DNA of 44,840 nt from WANQ01 sp964448055 (GTDB taxonomy: Archaea; Thermoproteota; Thermoprotei_A; Sulfolobales; WANQ01), in assembly GCA_964448055.1 (NCBI GenBank), contig CAYUVB010000008.1:1-44840 (forward strand), in the 5' to 3' direction. This document shows, in pieces, positions 25,381 through 33,155 of this stretch (its first letter is position 1; the number at the start of each line of letters is the position of its first letter). The position numbers and the translations under genes were made by a program. Below the pieces are notes generated by a model. That model searched no databases and was not told the origin of the DNA. It saw only the letters and a program-made list of their open reading frames with translations.

Positions 25381-26442
25381 TTAGCCTTGTATAACACCAG
25401 TTATTCTTGCAAGGTTTTCAGCAGCTTCTCTGGTAAGTCCTTTTTCACCTAGTATCGTATATCTAGGTCTAATCTTGTGAGCCAAGGTTAATGCTTTAAT
25501 TATATCCTCATCCTTTACTCCTAACTCCTTAGCTGTTGTGGGCGCCCCTATTTTCTTTAGTACTCTTTTTATTTTTCGCCAATTCTTGCCGTGAAGGTAC
25601 ATCATCATTATCGTTCCTACGCCTACCTCTTCACCGTGAAGTGCAGGATAATTGGCTACTACATCTAGTGCATGGGCAAAGAGGTGTTCTGATCCACTAG
25701 CAGGTCTTGTGGAACCAGCTATACCCATAGCAATACCACTACTAATTAGAGCTTCCACAAGGGCTCTTACAGCTTCTGGCGGTATCGTCTTAGAGGAAAA
25801 CCATTCACTATATTTAACGACGTGCTTAGCTGAAAGGAGGGCTAGCGATGCAGCATACTCTCCGTAATATTCACCTTTCAACTTATGTGCTAATCGCCAG
25901 TCAAGAACAGAAGTGAATTTTCCTATCAGGTCACCGCAACCCGCTATTATCAGCCTCCTTGGAGCTTTAGAAATAACCTCTATATCGGCTATAACTATAC
26001 TCGGCATGACAGTTTTAATTGATGTAGGTTTATCTAATCCTTTAATTGATGCGAATGGTGATGCAATACCATCATGTGATGGAGCTGTAGGTATGCTTAC
26101 TAGTTTGGCATTAAGATTATATGCAGTATACTTGGCTATGTCTATTGCTTTACCACCACCGACACCTATTACGATTTCCACATTATTGTTTTTGAATTCC
26201 TCTAAGACTCTCATGGCCTCATTTATACTAGCATTATTAACCATGACATGCCATACATTAAAGCCTTTATCAACTAGTACGTCTATTGCACGTTTAGCGT
26301 AAGTCTTGGTCATGCCGGAGCCAGATACTATCACAATGTTTTCTCCGAGACCTAATTCAACTATATGTTTAGCTATATGATCGAGTATTCCATAGCCTAC
26401 TACTATCCTACGTGGAAGATCTATTACATGTACGTGATCCAA
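25381..26442 (-). CDS. egsA: sn-Glycerol-1-phosphate dehydrogenase
   Basis: A 353-residue protein of the iron-containing alcohol dehydrogenase superfamily with archaeal G1PDH motifs: GVGGGKAIDIAKYTAYNL (NAD(P) loop), SIPTAPSHDGIASPFASI, and metal ligands in SGSEHLFAHALD and ALHGEEVGVG plus an upstream Asp. Family knowledge: it reduces dihydroxyacetone phosphate to sn-glycerol-1-phosphate, setting the stereochemistry of archaeal membrane lipids. Length is normal. The PfkB kinase gene lies about 55 bases upstream on the same strand, so the two could be co-transcribed. Confidence 0.96.
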   Translation of the reverse strand: MDHVHVIDLPRRIVVGYGILDHIAKHIVELGLGENIVIVSGSGMTKTYAKRAIDVLVDKGFNVWHVMVNNASINEAMRVLEEFKNNNVEIVIGVGGGKAIDIAKYTAYNLNAKLVSIPTAPSHDGIASPFASIKGLDKPTSIKTVMPSIVIADIEVISKAPRRLIIAGCGDLIGKFTSVLDWRLAHKLKGEYYGEYAASLALLSAKHVVKYSEWFSSKTIPPEAVRALVEALISSGIAMGIAGSTRPASGSEHLFAHALDVVANYPALHGEEVGVGTIMMMYLHGKNWRKIKRVLKKIGAPTTAKELGVKDEDIIKALTLAHKIRPRYTILGEKGLTREAAENLARITGVIQG

Positions 26443-26496
26443 CTGAAGATTACACCCTTAATCATACCTACAAGTAATCTATGTTTCCACTCAAAG

Positions 26497-27504
26497 TTAA
26501 TATAAGTTGGTAACCTTTGTCTTAGCTATGATGTTTTCGCCTTGGCTTTCAATTAATCTTCTAACATTAATACTTGATACAGCTGTCGTAGCTCCTGGAG
26601 CTGTTACAGCTACAGCACCACTAGCTTGAGCAAACATCAATACTTTAGCGAGTTCGTTAACATTTAGCTCTGCTAATGGTTTTCCAGAAAGTTTTAAAGC
26701 AGAAAGAATTCCAGCACAATAAGCATCACCAGCACCTGTAGGATCTCTTAATTTCACTTTGAATGGAGGTTGTTCAATTAGTATCTTACCTTTGTATAAT
26801 GCAATAACTCCTTTCTCACCACTTGTAACGCATAGAAGTATCGGTGTTCTATCCCTAAGTAATCCAAGAGACTTAACTACATCTTCCTCATTAGTAAGCA
26901 TTCTAAGTTCTTCTGTATTTAAATGAATTATATCTGGTAAATTGAGTATACGGTCCAGTATCTTCACTGCTTTAGGCTCTGTGTACGCTATGTCGACTAA
27001 CACTGTTGAACCAATGCTTTTGGCATGTGATAAAACTTTGTCTATTTGATCATCTAGTTTACGTGATGCACCGATAGATATGTATAAGTAGCGTGGCTTA
27101 TACTTATGAATTAACCTGATAACATGCTCAGCGGATAAATGTTGATTAGCACCGCGATATATATGGAACCTTCTATCCTCTCCTCGGACAACAAGTATCA
27201 TGTTTCTAGCAGTACCAACATTATCTATGGTTTCAGCAGCAACTATTATACCGTACTTTTTAAGCTCATGTTCAATGAGATGAGCAAAAACGTCTCTTCC
27301 TAACGCTCCACCTGCGACAACATTATGTATTATACCTAGTTTAACGAGATCAACAGATACGTTGGCTGCATGGCCACCTACATGTAGGTCTATTGGTCTT
27401 GTAACATACACTACTTCGCCTGGCTTAGCTATTCTTGGTAGGTCAACAGCTATTACATCAACAGTAAACGTACCTATGGTAAGTGCTTCAACCATAGCGT
27501 TCAC
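26497..27504 (-). CDS. PfkB/ribokinase-family carbohydrate kinase
   Basis: A 335-residue protein. DLHVGGHAANVSVDLVKLG is the substrate glycine motif, and RDPTGAGDAYCAGI has the catalytic Asp at about residue 260. In between, NTEELRMLTNEEDV is the conserved N-x-x-E region. Family knowledge: sugar, sugar-acid (KDG) or nucleoside kinase; specificity is not resolved by eye. Start GTG 27504 or ATG 27495, with a GGGT element upstream. It lies before egsA on the same strand. It is the third PfkB domain in this window, alongside those at 12116 and 13890. Confidence 0.87.
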   Translation of the reverse strand: MNAMVEALTIGTFTVDVIAVDLPRIAKPGEVVYVTRPIDLHVGGHAANVSVDLVKLGIIHNVVAGGALGRDVFAHLIEHELKKYGIIVAAETIDNVGTARNMILVVRGEDRRFHIYRGANQHLSAEHVIRLIHKYKPRYLYISIGASRKLDDQIDKVLSHAKSIGSTVLVDIAYTEPKAVKILDRILNLPDIIHLNTEELRMLTNEEDVVKSLGLLRDRTPILLCVTSGEKGVIALYKGKILIEQPPFKVKLRDPTGAGDAYCAGILSALKLSGKPLAELNVNELAKVLMFAQASGAVAVTAPGATTAVSSINVRRLIESQGENIIAKTKVTNLY

Positions 27505-27561
27505 GACCCTTTTTTAAGAAAAAAGAGTGCAGTGCAATATTAAAATAATATTACCGTATTG

Positions 27562-27845
27562 CTAGGCCTTCTCTACTCTTATCTTTTCGCCACTTCTGAC
27601 CTTGGAGAATACAGTTGGGTCTCCAAGAACTTTACCAAGAACATTTACTGGACTTGCGGGACGTATTTCATCGGGACTACGACTAGCTGGTGTGGGGCCC
27701 CAGAAGATACATAGTGCGTTGCCGGGAGGCCAAAAGGCTATAGCGCCCTTCTCAACTGTTTCAACAGCGTTCTCCTCATCGGCCTCTACGGGTGTTGAGA
27801 AATATACTTCGTCTCCCCATCTATATGCTGTAGACTCTATCGGTA
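27562..27845 (-). CDS. Cyclophilin-like (DUF3830/TM1367-type) protein, 5' part lost in the gap
   Basis: The last 93 codons before TAG are visible: YRWGDEVYFSTPVEADEENA, then AFWPPGNALCIFWGPTPAS, PVNVLGKVLGDP and FSKVRSGEKIRVEKA. The WPPGxALCxF(W/Y)G signature and the final strand match the small cyclophilin-like barrel family. A longer paralogue is at 35114-35854. The function is unknown; these proteins resemble cyclophilin folds without the isomerase residues. The start lies in the 100-N run. A + strand frame over the same bases is only a shadow. Confidence 0.8.
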
Positions 27846-27945
27846 NNNNNNNNNNNNNNNNNNNNNNNNNNNNNNNNNNNNNNNNNNNNNNNNNNNNNNN
27901 NNNNNNNNNNNNNNNNNNNNNNNNNNNNNNNNNNNNNNNNNNNNN
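27846..27945. other. Assembly gap, 100 N
   Basis: Exactly 100 undetermined bases, the usual placeholder for a gap of unknown size. The beginning of the cyclophilin-like gene, and possibly more of an upstream gene, is missing. The order across the gap depends on scaffolding. Confidence 0.98.
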
Positions 27946-27979
27946 AAAAAGTGGTATTCATGTTAGTATGTCTAAGTAG

Positions 27980-28066
27980 TTGAAGCATTCTCTTAGACCT
28001 TATGGTAGTAAAGAATTAATAGAGACGGATTCACCAATACTACTACAGAAAGTAGTGGAATATTAA
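27980..28066 (+). pseudogene. Short C-terminal coding fragment after the gap
   Basis: This frame reads HSLRPYGSKELIETDSPIL and on to LQKVVEY before TAA (28064-28066). The ETDSP word recalls TatD-like metal-dependent hydrolases, but the fragment is too short to assign. A TAG at 27977-27979 cuts the frame just upstream, so it is either a gene end with a frameshift near the gap or chance. Confidence 0.25.
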
Positions 28067-28083
28067 GTAAGAGAATACGTTTG

Positions 28084-28099
28084 GGTGTGTAACTTATGA
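28084..28099 (+). promoter_or_regulatory. GGTGTGTA leader motif ahead of the binding-protein gene
   Basis: GGTGTGTA followed by four bases and ATG. The same octamer at the same distance precedes the genes at 38996 and 41785. The GGTG part is the ribosome-binding site; the conserved extension GTA is unexplained. Confidence 0.45.
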
Positions 28100-29610
28100 G
28101 AAAACTCAGTTCTGCTATAAGTCCGCAAGCACTAGCAGTAATTCTCTTCATAATAGGACTAGTATTAGGTATTGCTATAGGCTATGTAGCTAAACCAACA
28201 GCTCCAGCTGAAGTACAAACTGTAACAACAACAGTTACAACTACAGTAGGGGCTGGAGCAACAGCAACTGTTACTGAGACGTTAACAGAGACTATAACTA
28301 AGACTATTTCACAAGCAGCACCTGCTGGAGGAGTAATAACCATTAAGGCATGGGCATCTGGTTCACCTGTAGACACTACTAGAGTAGAGAACATTGTACG
28401 TGCAGCAGAATACCTGAACAACTTACTCAAGGCAGCAGGCATTGATGTGACAATTAAAGTTGAAACTCAGTTCTTCAGAGGAGACTACATGGACAAGCTA
28501 ACAGCAGCATTTGCTGCAGGTGAGGCACCAGACATTATTGCCATGAAGAACCTACCACAACTAGTAGAAGGAGGCTATGTTATACCATTAGACGAATACA
28601 TAGAAAAGTACAAGATGTGGCTAGATGACATGTATCCAGTACTATGGAATGCTGTTAAGTATAAGGGTCACATCTGGGCATTACCACAAGACACTGAGGC
28701 AAGACCACTATACTTCCGTAAAGATGTTCTAAGACAGCTAGGTTGGAGTGAAGAAGAAATCAACGCTTTACCGGAGAAGATAAGGAAGGGTGAGGTAACC
28801 CTACTAGATCTAATCAATGTAGCTAAAGAGGCTATGGATAAAGGACTCGTAGAATGGGGCTTCTATCATAGACCAAACTTCGGTGGAACACCATTCGTAA
28901 TCCTTTACTACCAGTATGGCGGTATACTACAAGATCCAGAAACAGGTAAGCTAGTACTAGATAAGAACGCTATGTTAAAGATGTTAAAGCTCCTCTACAA
29001 GATGGCTCAAGAAGACAAGGTGCTACCAACAACTATGATCGGTACAGAATGGAGAAAGATTCACAGTGACTTCGTGAATGGTAGAGTACTATTCTGGTTC
29101 GGTGGTACATGGCACTGGGCTGAGTGGCAGAGAGTAGAGTACCATGAGAAGCTCGGTAAGCTACCAGAGAGTTATGAGTGGGAGAACTTGGGCTTCGCAC
29201 TAGTACCAGCACCAGAACCAGGACTAAAGCCAATGACTCTATCAAGCCCATACCTATACTACGTCACAAGTCAGTCAAAGTACCCAGAAATAGCATTCAT
29301 ACTAATAATGCTAGCAACATCACCACCACTAGATGCTAAACACGCAGTAGACAGCGGACACCTACCAGTAAGAATGACCACAGTCGAGTACCCATACTAC
29401 AAGCAATCCAAGTTCTTACACGATGTATCATACATGCTAGAATACACAAGCTTCGAGCCACTACACCTAGGATGGAGCACCTATAAGAGTGCATGGCTGG
29501 AAGCAATCACTAAAGTAGAGAAGGGCGAAGCTACACCAGAACAAGCACTAGAAGAAATGGTTAAAACTCTTCAAGCACAATTAGGCGATGAAATAATAAT
29601 TAAAGGTTAA
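28096..29610 (+). CDS. ABC transporter extracellular sugar-binding protein (family 1)
   Basis: A 504-residue protein. An N-terminal membrane anchor (about 10-35, AVILFIIGLVLGIAIGYVA) is followed by a Thr/Val-rich linker (TVTTTVTTTVGAGATATVTE) of the kind that tethers archaeal binding proteins to the membrane. A bilobal solute-binding domain begins near residue 75: AFAAGEAPDIIAMKNLPQLV, LPQDTEARPLYFRKDVLRQL, VLFWFGGTWHWAEWQ. Family knowledge: SBP_bac_1-type proteins capture oligosaccharides or sugars for CUT1 importers. The substrate is unknown. It is first in the operon, with the two permeases and ATPase following. Confidence 0.92.
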   Translation: MRKLSSAISPQALAVILFIIGLVLGIAIGYVAKPTAPAEVQTVTTTVTTTVGAGATATVTETLTETITKTISQAAPAGGVITIKAWASGSPVDTTRVENIVRAAEYLNNLLKAAGIDVTIKVETQFFRGDYMDKLTAAFAAGEAPDIIAMKNLPQLVEGGYVIPLDEYIEKYKMWLDDMYPVLWNAVKYKGHIWALPQDTEARPLYFRKDVLRQLGWSEEEINALPEKIRKGEVTLLDLINVAKEAMDKGLVEWGFYHRPNFGGTPFVILYYQYGGILQDPETGKLVLDKNAMLKMLKLLYKMAQEDKVLPTTMIGTEWRKIHSDFVNGRVLFWFGGTWHWAEWQRVEYHEKLGKLPESYEWENLGFALVPAPEPGLKPMTLSSPYLYYVTSQSKYPEIAFILIMLATSPPLDAKHAVDSGHLPVRMTTVEYPYYKQSKFLHDVSYMLEYTSFEPLHLGWSTYKSAWLEAITKVEKGEATPEQALEEMVKTLQAQLGDEIIIKG

Positions 29611-29627
29611 GTCGCAGCATTAATGAT

Positions 29628-29663
29628 CTCCTAGGAGGTATCTACTTAGAATAAATATTTTTT
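29628..29663 (+). terminator. Palindrome plus T6 between binding-protein and permease genes
   Basis: CTCCTAGGAG (29628-29637) is a perfect palindrome, followed about 20 bases on by TATTTTTT. A new TATA-like box (TATAAAT, 29714-29720) then precedes the permease. This layout suits partial termination with a second promoter, giving more binding protein than permease. Confidence 0.4.
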
Positions 29664-29767
29664 ACCTGCCCCTTCAACTTTAATTACATAGGCTAACTTT
29701 CCCAAGAGCATAGTATAAATGTCGTACAAGTATACCTGCCCTCTCCCATAGAGAGGTGTAGTAGCTC

Positions 29768-30760
29768 TTGGCAAAACTACCTATACCGTCTTCAAGAAAA
29801 ATCGTGCCATGGCTGTTCTTGACGCCACTCTTCATAATGATAGCTTTTGCCTGGGTCGGGCCATTATTCCTAACAGTATACCTGGGCTTTACTGATCTAC
29901 AATTAAAGAACTTTATAGCGTTCATTAAGGACTTCTTTACGCCAGAAGTACATCTGACGTTAAAGAATTTTGAGAAAATATTCTTTGCAGAAGACCCCTA
30001 TATATCCGAGGTTGCTAAGATAACAGTAATGTATGTTGGTAGCGTACTAGCAATAAACGCCTTCTTCGCATTAATATTATCAATAGCTATAGCATATTTT
30101 GTTAAAAACGAGTTATTATCAATGTTTCTAAGAGTCTCATGGCTTTTACCAAGAATTACCCCCGGAATAATCTATGCCCTAATGTGGAACTGGTTTGTAA
30201 GCCCTGATGGAATGTTTGATACACTACTAAAACTAGCAGGAATACCAGAACAATGGCTTCCAAGTAACTGGTTACTAGATAAACCATACTCGCAGATACT
30301 AATGATAATAGTTAATGGTTATATTGGAGCCAGCTTCGGCATGATAGTCTACACTGCTGCGATAAAGTCCATACCACCAGACTTGATAAATGCAGCATTA
30401 GTTGATGGTGCCTCGGAGTTCCAAGTAGCAAAGAACATCATTATACCATTACTTAAATGGCCTATAATGTTCGTTACAGCATGGCAGACTCTTAGCCTTA
30501 TGGCATCATATGATGTGATACTAATGGTATGGGGTGCAGCGCAAGGTGCTAGTCCATCAGAAGTTTTAGGTGTAACAAAGGTTGCTGGCGTCACAGTATG
30601 GGCTCTATACGCATATTCACAAGCATTCTCACAGTACCAGTACGGTTATGCAGCAGCAATATCACTCGTACTAGTAGTTATAGGTCTTGTACTAATAGTC
30701 TTCTACTTCAAGATATTCGGATTCCGTAGACTAATGGAGCCAAGTAGAGTAGAGGTGTAA
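29768..30760 (+). CDS. ABC sugar permease, MalF-like (CUT1)
   Basis: A 330-residue membrane protein with six expected helices. The EAA-type coupling loop is NAALVDGASEFQVAKNIIIP, which contacts the ATPase. Family knowledge: one of the two membrane subunits of a CUT1 carbohydrate importer. The TTG start is fixed by GAGGTG nine bases upstream. The second permease follows after three bases. The long loop between helices 1 and 2 (FFTPEVHLTLKNFEKIFFAE) is normal for MalF-like proteins. Confidence 0.92.
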   Translation: MAKLPIPSSRKIVPWLFLTPLFIMIAFAWVGPLFLTVYLGFTDLQLKNFIAFIKDFFTPEVHLTLKNFEKIFFAEDPYISEVAKITVMYVGSVLAINAFFALILSIAIAYFVKNELLSMFLRVSWLLPRITPGIIYALMWNWFVSPDGMFDTLLKLAGIPEQWLPSNWLLDKPYSQILMIIVNGYIGASFGMIVYTAAIKSIPPDLINAALVDGASEFQVAKNIIIPLLKWPIMFVTAWQTLSLMASYDVILMVWGAAQGASPSEVLGVTKVAGVTVWALYAYSQAFSQYQYGYAAAISLVLVVIGLVLIVFYFKIFGFRRLMEPSRVEV

Positions 30761-30763
30761 AGT

Positions 30764-31663
30764 ATGGCACGTGTATCCCAAGAAGAACTAGTTAAAAGGA
30801 GAAGACGCGCACTAATAAGAACCATAATAAAGTACATCATAGTTATCGTAGTAGCAGTAATACCATTAATACCTATATGGTTAATGTTCTTATGGTTAAT
30901 TGCTCAGAGCTTTAGCTCTAGAGTAACGTTCGGTATTATTCCCCAAGGATTCACACTGGAGAACTGGAAGTTCCTGTGGTCGCCTTTCAAGATGGGGTTA
31001 AAAGAATATCCTAACATATGGCCTATAACTTTAAATACTCTATTCCTAGCACTAGGTGTAGCTGGTTTAGAAGTACTCATTAGCAGTATGGCTGGATACG
31101 CATTATCAAGAATGAACTTCCCTGGAAGAATAGGCTTGATGCAATTTATAATAGCATTGCACGCTTTCCCAAGTGTTATATTATTGATAGCATTATTCAT
31201 TATATTAAACAAGATCGGGCTCTATGGTAAAGGATATATGACGTTAGTAGGAATAATACTGATTAAAGCAGGACTAGAAATACCCATGGCTTCATGGATA
31301 ATCAAGGGCTTCTTTGATGCAATACCATGGGATCTTGAATGGGCAGCATTAGTTGATGGATGTACTCGTTGGAAAGTCTGGAGAAGCGTTATATTACCAC
31401 TAGTACTGCCAGGAATAGGGGCGATATCAATATTTGCATTCCTCTCCGGATGGGCTGAGTTCCTATTAGTCTATACATATGTCGTAGGGGAGGAGTACTA
31501 TACGCTACCAGTATTAATCTATTACTTGATAGGAGAACTGAAATTCGTGAACTGGGGTATGTTGGCAGCAGTAGGATTGTTCTTCACTATACCTACATTG
31601 ATATTCTTCAGTACTACTCAGAAGCTGTTATTAAGAATATATGTAGGTGGTGTTAAGAGATGA
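30764..31663 (+). CDS. ABC sugar permease, MalG-like (CUT1)
   Basis: A 299-residue membrane protein with six helices. The EAA loop reads EWAALVDGCTRWKVWRSVIL, with the nearby MASWIIKGFFDAIP segment typical of MalG-type subunits. A basic N terminus (VKRRRRALIRTIIKY) precedes the first helix. It pairs with the MalF-like protein encoded three bases upstream. The ATPase gene begins about 90 bases downstream with its own strong ribosome-binding site. Confidence 0.93.
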   Translation: MARVSQEELVKRRRRALIRTIIKYIIVIVVAVIPLIPIWLMFLWLIAQSFSSRVTFGIIPQGFTLENWKFLWSPFKMGLKEYPNIWPITLNTLFLALGVAGLEVLISSMAGYALSRMNFPGRIGLMQFIIALHAFPSVILLIALFIILNKIGLYGKGYMTLVGIILIKAGLEIPMASWIIKGFFDAIPWDLEWAALVDGCTRWKVWRSVILPLVLPGIGAISIFAFLSGWAEFLLVYTYVVGEEYYTLPVLIYYLIGELKFVNWGMLAAVGLFFTIPTLIFFSTTQKLLLRIYVGGVKR

Positions 31664-31751
31664 CCTCTTTTTCCTATTTCATGGGTAAACAAAATATACT
31701 CCCTACTCAAAGATTTACAACTAGGTAGGCTTACAGTGAGGTGATAATTAA

Positions 31752-32837
31752 ATGGTAAAAGTCACGCTCGACAATGTAAGTAAGTTCTTCGGTAAAGTAA
31801 AAGCAGTAGTAGATCTTAACCTAGAGATAAAGGATGGCGAATTCGTAGCGCTACTAGGTCCTAGCGGTTGTGGCAAAACAACAACACTCCTTATGATTGC
31901 AGGTATATACAAGCCTTCAAAGGGTAGAATATTATTCGATGACGTAGATGTAACAGACTTACCTCCTAAGGATCGTAATATAGGAATGGTTTTCCAAAGC
32001 TACGCATTATATCCTCACATGACTGTTTATGATAACATAGCATTTCCGTTAAAATTAAAGAAAGCACCTAAAAATGAGATAGACAAGAAGGTTAAGGAGG
32101 TAGCTAAGTTATTACAGATAGATAATCTATTAAACCGTAAACCTGCACAATTAAGTGGTGGACAACAGCAGCGTGTAGCATTGGGTAGGGCATTGGTTAA
32201 AGAACCTGATGTATTATTGCTAGACGAGCCTCTAAGCAACCTTGACGCTAAGTTGAGGGTTTTAATGAGGGCTGAGATTAAGAGGCTTCAGAAGGAGTTG
32301 AAGATTACCACTATTTATGTTACTCATGACCAGGTAGAAGCAATGAGCATGGCAGACCGAGTAGCAGTCATGAGAGCTGGTAGGTTACAACAATATGCTG
32401 AGCCAGAAGTACTCTATAACAAACCCGTAAATATATTCGTAGCAGGGTTCATCGGTAATCCGCCCATGAACTTCATTGAGGGTAGTATAAAGGAAATAAG
32501 CGGTGAATACTACTTTGAGTCAGAGTACTTCAAACTAAAATTATCTAAAGAGCTAGGCGAACTAGTTGCATCAAAATCATCTGATGTAATCCTAGGAATT
32601 AGACCAGAGCATATCCAGGTAGCTTTCGAGAGTAAACCCAATGCCATAGATGCTACAGTATATGTTATAGAGCCCCTAGGAAGAGACATAGTAATAAATG
32701 TAAAGATAGGAGAAGCACTCTTGAAAATACTTGCAACACCAGGACTAAAGCTAGAACCAGGACAAAAAATCAAATTGATATTCCCTGAAGACAAAATACA
32801 CTTCTTCGACAAATACACCGAAAAAGCAATAGTCTAA
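31752..32837 (+). CDS. ABC sugar importer ATPase, MalK/UgpC-like
   Basis: A 361-residue protein. Walker A is GPSGCGKT, the Q-loop is MVFQSYALYPHMTV, the signature is LSGGQQQRVALGRAL, Walker B is VLLLDEPLSNLDAKLR and the switch is VTHDQVEAM. A C-terminal OB/TOBE regulatory domain starts near residue 245 (GIRPEHIQ, VIEPLGRDIVINV). Family knowledge: the homodimer powers CUT1 importers. It belongs to the importer whose binding protein starts at 28096. Start ATG with GAGGTGAT upstream. A TATTTTT end lies about 15 bases after the stop. Confidence 0.95.
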   Translation: MVKVTLDNVSKFFGKVKAVVDLNLEIKDGEFVALLGPSGCGKTTTLLMIAGIYKPSKGRILFDDVDVTDLPPKDRNIGMVFQSYALYPHMTVYDNIAFPLKLKKAPKNEIDKKVKEVAKLLQIDNLLNRKPAQLSGGQQQRVALGRALVKEPDVLLLDEPLSNLDAKLRVLMRAEIKRLQKELKITTIYVTHDQVEAMSMADRVAVMRAGRLQQYAEPEVLYNKPVNIFVAGFIGNPPMNFIEGSIKEISGEYYFESEYFKLKLSKELGELVASKSSDVILGIRPEHIQVAFESKPNAIDATVYVIEPLGRDIVINVKIGEALLKILATPGLKLEPGQKIKLIFPEDKIHFFDKYTEKAIV

Positions 32838-33123
32838 ACGTTGGCGAAAAGTATTTTTAATCCACATCTACCCCCATAACCCCAACTTTGAACTGAGCCA
32901 TCCGTTAAATCTATCTCATTCAGTATGTCTCATGACATAACCTATAATCATAGGTGTAAATCATACATGTTATTGTGAATATATGCTCGGCTGATAGATA
33001 CTATTACAAACATTTATCTAATCATAGCAGTTCTAAATAATGGAAAACTAGGCTATAGGAGCTTATTGAGGAACTTGACCTATGGTGGCACGTAAATGAA
33101 GTAACTATATAATCTATCATGTA
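32838..33123. other. Intergenic stretch, transcript end and no gene
   Basis: T5 at 32854-32858 probably ends the importer operon. CCTAT-AATC-ATAGG (32941-32954) is a small inverted repeat. I see no ORF longer than a few codons and no sRNA boxes. Confidence 0.4.
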
Positions 33124-33134
33124 CTTTTATATAC
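33124..33134 (+). promoter_or_regulatory. TATA box for leaderless peptidase transcript
   Basis: CTTTTATATAC is centred about 26 bases before the ATG at 33156. Transcription would start at or next to the start codon, and no ribosome-binding site is present, so the mRNA is probably leaderless. Confidence 0.5.
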
Positions 33135-33155
33135 TAAAACTAGTAACATCGTTCT

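Noticed and set aside
27602..27979. Open + strand frame running across the N run
   Set aside because: It is the reverse of the cyclophilin-like gene, whose WPPG signature and stop are on the - strand. The frame stays open only because N bases cannot form stops.
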